Positions 8,801 to 15,961 of a DNA stretch of 64,000 nucleotides are shown piece by piece. Numbering within the stretch: the first letter of the stretch is position 1; every line of letters begins with the position of its first letter. The stretch is taken from NCBI RefSeq assembly GCF_000265405.1, contig NC_018010.1:620001-684000 (forward strand). The letters run 5' to 3'. This stretch comes from Belliella baltica DSM 15883 (GTDB lineage Bacteria; Bacteroidota; Bacteroidia; Cytophagales; Cyclobacteriaceae). The notes beneath the pieces were generated by a model. It did no database searches. It was not told the DNA's origin and saw nothing but the letters and a program-made list of their open reading frames with translations. Made by a program: the position numbers and the translations under genes.

Positions 8801-10571
8801 TGATTTGCAGGGTTTTAGCATCAAGGAGAAAAATTTTTGTTAGGCTGTAAGCAATGATTTCTTTTCCATTTTGACTAAAAATAGCATTAGAAATACTACT
8901 GAGGTTTTGATTTTTCAAAACAGTCAAGGATTTACTGTCCCATAACTTAAGCTCTTTATTGTCAAATGAAAAAATATAATCACCTGAAGGATCATAGATC
9001 AATGATTTTGAAAAATACTGATGAAGCTGGCTGAAAAGAATTTCTAATGGAGGATCGAAGTGATTGTTGATTGCAAAACTGAAGTCTGTAGTCTCTATAA
9101 AATCAGCGTGCTGTACTTCTAACTTTTTATCTGTGATCGAAAATTTCTCTATGGGTTTGCTGTAGGCAATCTTTTCAATAAACTCACCCTCATTAGAAAC
9201 CAGATATATTAAATCATTTTGCGTCTGCAAGAAAAAATAAGGATCATTTGCTCTTTGAGCTTTATGAATGACATTCCCCTCAAAACCTCTGAATACCTTT
9301 TCAACTTCAGTAGATTTTGGATCAACTGTAATCATTCTTGAATAGCCTCCTATAATTATTTTTTGATTGATTTCCTCCAAATATGTAATTGCAGTACTTA
9401 AGTAGGTACTGTCTAATTCTCCTAGCTTTAGTTTCCCAGCGGTAGTACCGATAGCCAATTTACCATCAACCCTTGATAGAGCAGAAATATCATTTTCATA
9501 TACCTCTGACAAAGTAAGTTCAGCCTCATAGAATAAAGGTGTATTGACTGAAGCATTAAAATATCTGGAAATCTCTTGTCCATAAATATCATAGATGTAG
9601 GTATAATCCTGATTGAAAAGCAATAATCTGTTACTATAATAATCAAGACCAGTTATAAGATGAGGAAAAGTGTTGTAATCAGAAAAATCCGAAGATGGAT
9701 TGTCATAAGAAACAAAAGAAGATTTACCCGTAGAAAAAACGAAACCACCATCTCCTACAACAGCATCTTGTATTGAGATAAATATGTTATTATTTTTTTT
9801 AATTGAGTTTTTAAGTACCCATGTTTTGGATCTTATATCGAAAGTATTCACTGTCTCAGCATTTACAAAAATAGCTTCCTCTCTATTTTCAGACAATTTG
9901 AGAACATTAAAAAACCCTACATTTCCTAACTCTGAGATTTTTTTTGTTTTCAAATCCAATTTAGCAACTCTTGAACCCAGATCTGTTGTAAACAAAACTG
10001 AATTTTCTTGATCAATCAGCCATACATTATCTACGTTTTCTTGCAGTTTTACTTGGGTAATAACTTCTCCGCTAAATGGATTCATAAGAAAGACCTGGTT
10101 GACAGTTTTGATCAGCAGCATGTCATCATAAAAATCAAATTTATCTTCAGTCATTGAATATGAATAACCTTTGAATTCGGTCTCCAAATTTGCGTTGTAT
10201 GGGATTTTCTCAAGCAAATCTCCGGTCAAAAAATCCATATGGTAAATTCCATCATGGGATATGAGTAGGATTCTTTTTTTGTTAAGGTCAAATTCGAAAT
10301 GATAGATTGTAGTTTCTGGAAGCTGATAGGACTTCAATAAATGTCCGGTTTCATTTTGAATCAATCGAAGCTTTTTGATTTTGTCAGTCTCTAATTGATA
10401 CTGGAAAAAGGTTTTTCCATCACCAGTGAATTTGGCGGCATATTCTATGATATTATCTTGACCAAATACAGGATTTGAAAAATAAAATAAACAGCCAAAC
10501 AATAAGAGTATTAAACTAATCTTGGGTAAAACATATCTAGTGTTTATGATTCTGGGATAATACATAGACAA
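5823..10571 (-). CDS. exported beta-propeller protein with C-terminal caspase-like (C14) protease domain
   Basis: A 1582-aa protein. Residues 1-38 form a signal peptide (hydrophobic run, cleavage near VFGQ). About residues 40-1180 are WD40/PQQ-like blade repeats, enough for two or three propellers. About 1210-1310 look like an Ig-like beta-sandwich. From about 1319 to the end there is a caspase-fold domain: the strand LYYIGLGVDRY, the catalytic His in FSGHG (about His1401) and the catalytic Cys in DACHSG (about Cys1451). Both dyad residues are present, so protease activity is plausible, with an unknown P1 preference. Most characterised WD40-caspase proteins are cytosolic; this one appears exported. 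It lies between a second caspase gene upstream and a lipoprotein gene downstream. Confidence 0.88.
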   Translation of the reverse strand: MSMYYPRIINTRYVLPKISLILLLFGCLFYFSNPVFGQDNIIEYAAKFTGDGKTFFQYQLETDKIKKLRLIQNETGHLLKSYQLPETTIYHFEFDLNKKRILLISHDGIYHMDFLTGDLLEKIPYNANLETEFKGYSYSMTEDKFDFYDDMLLIKTVNQVFLMNPFSGEVITQVKLQENVDNVWLIDQENSVLFTTDLGSRVAKLDLKTKKISELGNVGFFNVLKLSENREEAIFVNAETVNTFDIRSKTWVLKNSIKKNNNIFISIQDAVVGDGGFVFSTGKSSFVSYDNPSSDFSDYNTFPHLITGLDYYSNRLLLFNQDYTYIYDIYGQEISRYFNASVNTPLFYEAELTLSEVYENDISALSRVDGKLAIGTTAGKLKLGELDSTYLSTAITYLEEINQKIIIGGYSRMITVDPKSTEVEKVFRGFEGNVIHKAQRANDPYFFLQTQNDLIYLVSNEGEFIEKIAYSKPIEKFSITDKKLEVQHADFIETTDFSFAINNHFDPPLEILFSQLHQYFSKSLIYDPSGDYIFSFDNKELKLWDSKSLTVLKNQNLSSISNAIFSQNGKEIIAYSLTKIFLLDAKTLQIKKEYPISRLAYSGLERGLNLRHITLANENLAIFSDIYGILYYLNLNTGFFSKWFYPEQKAVFGLAYSKKRDAVLIYGNDAILAYKLNDIENPIFRIPYPSDPRRNIYTQETFDLSPDEKYLLVANSNDVLHLIDLQKEEIIWETKHKTHALFLDNSNFLTVEESEKRIASLYKYNISDLSNPEVIKEFGLQTMSYAPIPNSIANNTITNELAFLYSNGFVESFDYQRKTSLKNIKNGIINANGKFNPNNGQIHIGYPNKIKIFDWLRGTYEREITSKTRGGSSPNFMFSPSGQYFIIIYSNLIRFFNSDGSKELFTLDVEKTYSINFNKDESKIVLWDYLGEFQVLDLATQEILFTKNQVEGEGFKYLKLVEFDETDDLLVIGSEDADKTVLYGTFEKNRLDNFERYDGNSGKLKENFIIETFLAESPILIKDKLYFQSHYGELSRMDINTKEIFKARFEGSIDKLFHSYDSNSFLVGDDNGLVHIMDINSLESTSIWEGTREGKIRTIEHYQNYSLVNFDNRGSLILNNKSKENIFHAVMMSNEGYLFYRDDGYYSGSTNISDAIYFKDGNAIYSFDQYDVKYNRPDLLISSVPEYDKNLADAYYHAYKKRLNRLKIDERKLEGEISLPQVYFVSDLERSYDKKEISLVFEAIDEVLPITSYNIWINEVPIFGQNGKTISNTTQETIQIKEDILLSEGINTIRIAASNSDGITSNRPSITTYFIPQEPYKPKLYYIGLGVDRYVQNNYNLNYAAKDIRDLALAFKDIYGENAIIDTLFDEAVNVKALEKIKVLLAQTNVEDQVIISFSGHGLLNDDFDYYLATHQIDFDQPDQLGIPFEEFEALLDMIPARKKLMLIDACHSGEVDKEELEEIQQFKKTEGMKGSTSVSLKKPKLGSKNTFELMQELFANLNKGTGATIISASAGTEFALEKSSLANGLFTYSILELMQEYPEMNVSQLKDLVGERVLELSNGLQKPTSRKINMELDWKIW

Positions 10572-10693
10572 ATTCCTGATTGATTCTACAAATTTAAATT
10601 TAGACCTGTAACTAAAGAAAGTTATGTTATAACTGATAGACTCATATATTCACCGATGTCAAGGACATTGAACAAAAAATGTAGCGTATGTTT

Positions 10694-12667
10694 TTAATTC
10701 TCTACTATTTCATAAATATATTCATAGCTATAGCCATCCATTTTTTCTGCGACTTGCGATCCCGAGCTCCCTCTTGACCTTTCAAAGGATAACTGCACAA
10801 ATTTCTCTAAAGGATTTGAATTACCCCTTGAATTCATACCTTGCTGTTGGACTGTTGGTTGAAAGTTGATGGGGAATGGTGCGGCAAAAGATTTCAGCAT
10901 TAATTTTTCATAAGGAGGTCCAAAAGAGAATATGCAATCAGAATAAATGACTGTTTGTCCAGCAGAAATTTTTCTTTCCTGATCGTTCATGGTACAGTTG
11001 TTATTGGGCATGAAAGCTCCTATCTCTCCCTTACTATTGATTTCAATGATGCTGAAGTACAAATCGGTTTTAGATTTATTGGTAACTTCCAAAACTACCC
11101 TATCCTCATCAGGTCTAACTTTTAAAATCCCTGTCTGATAAATGGTATCATCAGGCAATAATTCAGCTGTTTGAAGAATCTCATCAAAACTGATTGGCCT
11201 CAATCTAAATTCAATTTCGAATTTTGGGTTTTTAAGTTGCGTTTGCTTTAAGTATTTTCCTTGAGCATAGCTGGCTATACTTGATTTTAATTCATCTATT
11301 TGAGCAGCATTGGGCTGATCATTTAATATTTGTATTTTCAATAAGCCATTACTAACAAAAAGTGCTGTTTCTTTTTCGAAGTGTCTTATTTGAAGATCTG
11401 CTTCGGCAGTATCTGATACGACCTCTCCCAACCCACTCATTTTGAAAAAATCTTCAATTTCCTTTTTAGTATTTGTTAGTGGTTCCGATTCTTCTATAAA
11501 AATAGAAACTGAAAGATCTCCATAACTGGGTTGGTCTATAAATACCCAATAAAGCTTTTCATTTAAATCTGAAAGATCAGATTCCAGCTCTATTACAGCC
11601 TCGTTAAATTTGGTGTTGATAACTTTCCCTTTGGCAATAGGTTTGGCAGATTCCAGATCAGAAGTCCCTGCGGGCATCAGGAAGATTGTGGTATTTTCAA
11701 AAACGCCTTGAAGTTTACCTGCATCAATTTGAATAAGGTTGCTTTTAGCGATTCTTTTTACATTGAAAAAAGGTGATTGGGTAAGGTAATCACCATTGAA
11801 AAGCATGAAATCTAAATCACCATCTATAGCAGGACTTTGAAGAGGAGAAATCACGCTCATTTGAGCTGCTATATTTGAGAAAAGTTGACGATATGAAAAT
11901 TCTGAACCTAAAGAAGTCATTGCTACCGAAAAAGCATAGCTCAACGAGCCTTTTCCCTGATATTCATAATTGAGTTCGTCAGCAGATGCACCGCTGATCA
12001 TGACAAATGGAGAAGAATTATCATCTAATTTAGTTCTTTCAAACATACTGCTTGTCAATGCAGCATTAGACGAGTCTGGTTCTTTCCAATCAGGAGGAGT
12101 CAGTGCGCCCTGCCCGCCTCTAGCAATTCCACCTCTTGTGGCAGATCCTGAGTGACAACTGTCCAAAATGAAAAGTAACTGACCATCTGTCCCTAGTTTA
12201 TTCCTGAATTGATTGATGATATTTCCCAATTCGTCATCTCTGATATGATTTTCTCCTTGATAATTGTAGGCAAATTTCGAGAAAGCATCATAAGGCACCA
12301 ACGCTTCATCCAAACCATCTGCCTCGTCTCCATTGTCATCGAATATTTGCTGACCATGTCCCGAGTAGTGAACGACAACAATGTCTCCTTTTACAGATTC
12401 TTGATAAAGTTTAGCTAGAGCATCTAATATCCCTTTTCGAGTGGCAGCTTGATCCCTTATGACGGCAATTTTTTCATCATCGAATCCTTGACTGATCAGG
12501 GCATCTTTTATAAGCGGAATATCATTTGCTGAGCTGATTTTACCCCATCCTGTTCTTGGCTGGTAATCACCTACAGCAATTATTAAAGCTTTCTTCTCTG
12601 CTAAAACCTCTAAACTATTTGAGGCTAGACAAAGAATAAGCGCTAGTAGTTTGAAGAATTTTATCAT
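10694..12667 (-). CDS. exported caspase-family (metacaspase-like) protein with DUF4384-like C-terminus
   Basis: A 657-aa protein with a signal peptide (about residues 1-23, ending LAE). The caspase domain follows at once: KKALIIAVGDY, the catalytic His in HYSGHGQQ (His104), an acidic loop DDNGDEADGLDE as in type I metacaspases, and the catalytic Cys in LDSCHSGS (Cys171). About residues 290-480 are beta-rich, and about 500-610 resemble DUF4384 (Ig-like; VLEVTNKSKTDLYFSIIEI). The start overlaps the stop of the upstream gene as ATGA (12664-12667), so translation is coupled. The gene for the larger propeller-caspase begins 122 bp downstream on the same strand. Confidence 0.88.
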   Translation of the reverse strand: MIKFFKLLALILCLASNSLEVLAEKKALIIAVGDYQPRTGWGKISSANDIPLIKDALISQGFDDEKIAVIRDQAATRKGILDALAKLYQESVKGDIVVVHYSGHGQQIFDDNGDEADGLDEALVPYDAFSKFAYNYQGENHIRDDELGNIINQFRNKLGTDGQLLFILDSCHSGSATRGGIARGGQGALTPPDWKEPDSSNAALTSSMFERTKLDDNSSPFVMISGASADELNYEYQGKGSLSYAFSVAMTSLGSEFSYRQLFSNIAAQMSVISPLQSPAIDGDLDFMLFNGDYLTQSPFFNVKRIAKSNLIQIDAGKLQGVFENTTIFLMPAGTSDLESAKPIAKGKVINTKFNEAVIELESDLSDLNEKLYWVFIDQPSYGDLSVSIFIEESEPLTNTKKEIEDFFKMSGLGEVVSDTAEADLQIRHFEKETALFVSNGLLKIQILNDQPNAAQIDELKSSIASYAQGKYLKQTQLKNPKFEIEFRLRPISFDEILQTAELLPDDTIYQTGILKVRPDEDRVVLEVTNKSKTDLYFSIIEINSKGEIGAFMPNNNCTMNDQERKISAGQTVIYSDCIFSFGPPYEKLMLKSFAAPFPINFQPTVQQQGMNSRGNSNPLEKFVQLSFERSRGSSGSQVAEKMDGYSYEYIYEIVEN

Positions 12668-14079
12668 TTGATATCGAGTATGCTAAATGAAACACCGAAA
12701 AAATAACCTGTTTGATAAACTGTTCTAGTAAAATTTTCTAGACTTCTTAGAGTCGTTTGGTCTCCGACCTGAATCCCATTTGTAAGTTTATTCACCGGTC
12801 CAAATGCTATACCTCCAGATATAGCCAACCTACTATTGTTTCCTAAAAATATCGAAGGACCTAAAAGAAAATTAATACCATTGATATTACCAGCAATAGG
12901 AACTGAAAGTCCAAAGCTTCCACCGACATTAAAGTTTTCAGATAAAACGGGATAAAAATTAATCAATGTGCTGATATTTGGCGTATAAAAATCATTTGCC
13001 TCTGAACCAACCATACCATCTTCTGAGATGAAAAAGTTAGATGAATTAGCTCCAAAATTCACCAAGGTGAGAGCAACACTAGAATTGATTTTAAAGCCAC
13101 CTTTAGAAGCCAACTCTATCTTTTTAGTACTTATTGGTGAGTTGTCACTAGAGCCGGAATTATCCATAGCGTATTGACTTGGAATAAACTTCATTTCTAA
13201 ATTTACCTTGTCTGCTTCCATCAGGTAATCAAACTTTTTTTCAAAAGAAGCAGCTTCAAGCATACTGTACATCCCTTTGATTTTTTGTAGGTTGTCCCCC
13301 GACCCCGAAGTAACCTGATCCAATGATTTGGATACTTTCTCCAAATCACTAAAAATTATTTTGGAAGTCCCTCCTCTACTGATAGCAGAATTATCGTCCG
13401 TATCATCAATTTCGGATTCCAAAACTTGAATATTTGTAGCAGCAGATTGCACATCTTCTTTCAAAGCCCTTTCTAAATTCAAAAGATAAAGATAATAGTC
13501 TTCATCAGGGTTGGTCAGTCTAGAATCTACAGGAATCTTAGAGAGCTTCAAAAGTGTCGCTTTTATTTCTTCCTTCGAAAGGTTAGGGTTCAGTAAATTA
13601 GCCTGAAGACTGGTACGCATTGCTTCGATGCTGGTACTAAGTTCATTGATATGGGATAACTGAGACCCCAATTCATCACCTCTGGATTTTAACCCCCGGC
13701 TGGTCAAAGAATTTTCAGGCAATAGATCATCCATAGGGAGGTTTTGTACACTTAATTTTAAGCCATCTCCTGCCAATGAACTCATTCCACCTAGCATACT
13801 AGCAAAATTGAACCCAGAAGAACTGCTGTGAATAAATTTTTCTTTTGACTCAGCGACAAGGTCAATCGCGAATGGATTAATATTCCTGACTTCAACTTCA
13901 ACAAGACTATTTCTTTTGAATTTTGGGCTATCAAGTGTATCAATAACGACGTTTTTTTTATCCAATCTCAAGTAGATGGTTTCTTTTGATAAGTAGTCTA
14001 GGACGACCTTGTACTTTTCTTGAGCCTGTGTGACATTTGAGAGAATAATAAACAATGTAAACAGTAAAATTTTCTTCAT
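12664..14079 (-). CDS. exported protein, coiled coil plus beta-rich C-terminus; first gene of the caspase operon
   Basis: A 471-aa protein with a signal peptide (MKKILLFTLF..., cleavage near TQAQ). Residues about 20-60 form a small beta domain, about 130-270 are long helices with heptad character, and about 320-471 are alternating strands with Gly/Asn turns ending in an aromatic-rich strand. That pattern suggests an outer-membrane-associated barrel or beta-sandwich. I do not recognise a family. Its stop overlaps the caspase start by 4 nt, so it is a tight partner. An IS66 insertion ends only 47 bp upstream of its ATG and has probably changed its promoter. Confidence 0.7.
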   Translation of the reverse strand: MKKILLFTLFIILSNVTQAQEKYKVVLDYLSKETIYLRLDKKNVVIDTLDSPKFKRNSLVEVEVRNINPFAIDLVAESKEKFIHSSSSGFNFASMLGGMSSLAGDGLKLSVQNLPMDDLLPENSLTSRGLKSRGDELGSQLSHINELSTSIEAMRTSLQANLLNPNLSKEEIKATLLKLSKIPVDSRLTNPDEDYYLYLLNLERALKEDVQSAATNIQVLESEIDDTDDNSAISRGGTSKIIFSDLEKVSKSLDQVTSGSGDNLQKIKGMYSMLEAASFEKKFDYLMEADKVNLEMKFIPSQYAMDNSGSSDNSPISTKKIELASKGGFKINSSVALTLVNFGANSSNFFISEDGMVGSEANDFYTPNISTLINFYPVLSENFNVGGSFGLSVPIAGNINGINFLLGPSIFLGNNSRLAISGGIAFGPVNKLTNGIQVGDQTTLRSLENFTRTVYQTGYFFGVSFSILDIK

Positions 14080-14126
14080 ATAAGTAAATTTGATTCAGAA
14101 GATTAATAAATATATTTAAAATATTC

Positions 14127-15709
14127 GTAACTACTCAGGTTGTAAATTAGCTATATGATTTAGATTTTCTAAGATATTTCCCGAACGTTTGATCAGGGTA
14201 TCCACGACGGATCTTATAACACTGAAGTTTTCAGCTCCATTGTTGGATTTGAACTGTCCTGATATTTTTTGTTTCACCTTGATGTTGCGTATGGCTCTTT
14301 CAGAGGCATTGTTATCCGGTGGTACTTTTTGGTGATAGAGAAAAGTAAAAAGTGACTTTCTGTATTTCAGGAGTCTTTTTTGTAGGGATACTGCTTCTTT
14401 ATGTTTTGACTCTACAGGTTGGGCGAGTAGGTTATCCATCTTCTCTTCAATGGAAGCAATACTCCTGCTATTCTCTGGATCTGATAGTTTTTTGAGTTTT
14501 CTCTTCAGTGAGATAGCTTCCCTGAACAGGGCCCTAAGGCTGTCAGCCCATTTAGATTTATAGCGTTCAACAATGTAGTTGAGCTCCCTAAGCAGATGTG
14601 CACAACAGAGCTGGTGCAGGTTTTCCGAATAGTTGAAGTATGCCCTCCATGCATCGTGGCACAATACTGCCTTTCCGAACCCATCGGGAAAATGTGTATT
14701 CATCGCCTTAAGTCCACGTGATTCAGATATAGCTAACAGGGTGAGTTCCTCGGTCTGATAAGTCCAGACCCACTGTTTGTTTCCATCCACTTTAGCCCCA
14801 GTCTCGTCAGCTCCTATCACAGGACTTTTAGAGACTGCCGTCTTTATCTTTGCATATATTGGTGCAGACTTGCGGGCAAACCTACCGATAATGTTATCGA
14901 TACTCCCCTCGCTGAGATTAATACCGAAGCAGTCCCTGAGAAGTTCTTTCATCCTTCTATAGGGAACATACTGTCTGGCATGCAGATAACCGACAATGGT
15001 TTCAACACCGCTCCCGTACTGTATGGGGGCATTGATATTGTCAGGGAATGACCCACTGATCTTTTCTCCACAGGAACAGTTTTTGGAAAAGATTCTATGC
15101 TCGGTACATACCACTTTAATCACAGGAAGATCCAGGACCTGTCTTTTGGAGGACAGTTCTGCTGGAACCGCCGACAGATCACCACCACAGCAGGTACAGA
15201 ATAAAGGGATGTGGTTTTCTATTATGTCCGGGGAGGATGTCATTTCAAGGGTATGGCCTTTGTGTCCAGGCTGACCGCCGGTTTTGCGCCCTGTATCCTG
15301 ACGGAGACTCTGATTTTTTTTGGGGCGGTTCTCGTCTTTTGAAGGGGGAACCGAGCTGTTGCGGCTGTTTTTGGGATTACGGTAACGGGCAAGCTCATTT
15401 TCCAAATCGGATACCCTAGATTTTAAAGACTTGACCTGCTCCATAAGCTGGTGGTTCATCTTGATCAGTTCCTGTATAAGCGTATCCCTGTGGTCCAATA
15501 TCCTATAGAAATGTTTCCTGAATATCAGCACATAATCCCATGAATACCAATAATCCACACTGTTTTTCCCCACAAAAAAATGTGGATAAACCAACTTTAA
15601 AGCTGATTTTCGTACATTCACATACAAATACGCATCAATACACCACAGAGGAGCACAAGACTGCAAATACTTGAATATTGGTCAGTAAATAATGTACCTG
15701 AGTAGTTAC
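14127..15709 (-). mobile_element. IS66-family element, copy 1 (ISBst12-like), no target duplication
   Basis: 1583 bp with terminal inverted repeats GTAACTACTCAGGT (14127-14140) and its complement ending at 15709. It carries only the tnpC-type transposase gene, without tnpA/tnpB, as in the ISBst12 subgroup. Flanks differ: AAATATTC on the left and CAAAATAC on the right, so unlike the two other copies it has no 8-bp target duplication. Confidence 0.93.
14131..15459 (-). CDS. IS66-family transposase (TnpC), copy 1
   Basis: I take the ATG at 15459 (442 aa), because IS66 transposases begin with a short coiled coil (MEQVKSLKSRVSDLENELA) followed by NSRNSSVPPSKDENR. The frame stays open to a TTG at 15666, which would give 511 aa. 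The order of features is family-typical: coiled coil, Gly-rich GRKTGGQPGHKGH, a Cys zinc-binding region (FCTCCGG and NCSCGE), then the DDE core with VIGADETGAKVDG, CHDAWRAYF and NNASERAIRNIK as acidic motifs. It differs from the other two copies at a few residues (for example RILDHR instead of SILDHR), so copies 2 and 3 are closer to each other. Confidence 0.93.
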   Translation of the reverse strand: MNHQLMEQVKSLKSRVSDLENELARYRNPKNSRNSSVPPSKDENRPKKNQSLRQDTGRKTGGQPGHKGHTLEMTSSPDIIENHIPLFCTCCGGDLSAVPAELSSKRQVLDLPVIKVVCTEHRIFSKNCSCGEKISGSFPDNINAPIQYGSGVETIVGYLHARQYVPYRRMKELLRDCFGINLSEGSIDNIIGRFARKSAPIYAKIKTAVSKSPVIGADETGAKVDGNKQWVWTYQTEELTLLAISESRGLKAMNTHFPDGFGKAVLCHDAWRAYFNYSENLHQLCCAHLLRELNYIVERYKSKWADSLRALFREAISLKRKLKKLSDPENSRSIASIEEKMDNLLAQPVESKHKEAVSLQKRLLKYRKSLFTFLYHQKVPPDNNASERAIRNIKVKQKISGQFKSNNGAENFSVIRSVVDTLIKRSGNILENLNHIANLQPE

Positions 15710-15745
15710 CAAAATACATTTAATCAGCTTTGAATGAATTTTTAT

Positions 15746-15777
15746 TTTGTTTTAAAATAAAGATTCATATATCTTTG
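15746..15777 (+). promoter_or_regulatory. Bacteroidota sigma-A-type promoter
   Basis: TTTG (15746-15749), a 20-nt spacer, then TATCTTTG (15770-15777): an exact match to the TTTG / TAnnTTTG consensus. It reads towards the T9SS cargo gene at 15962 with a leader of roughly 180 nt. Confidence 0.7.
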
Positions 15778-15961
15778 CGCCAGCTTACCCAGCCCAATCA
15801 CCCCTAGTATTTATTACCAAAACAATTTCAGCAAACAAGTAGTATTCACCTAATAAAGTACAAAAGAGTAATAGAAAAACCAGCTGTTTGAAAAAAAGAA
15901 CTACTGATTCGAATCACCCTCAAGCCTAAATTTTCTCCATACCTACACATTAACCTACTGT

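Noticed and set aside
14777..15419. Plus-strand frames inside the IS66 element (same in all copies)
   Set aside because: Shadows of the transposase reading frame; identical in each copy only because the element is.
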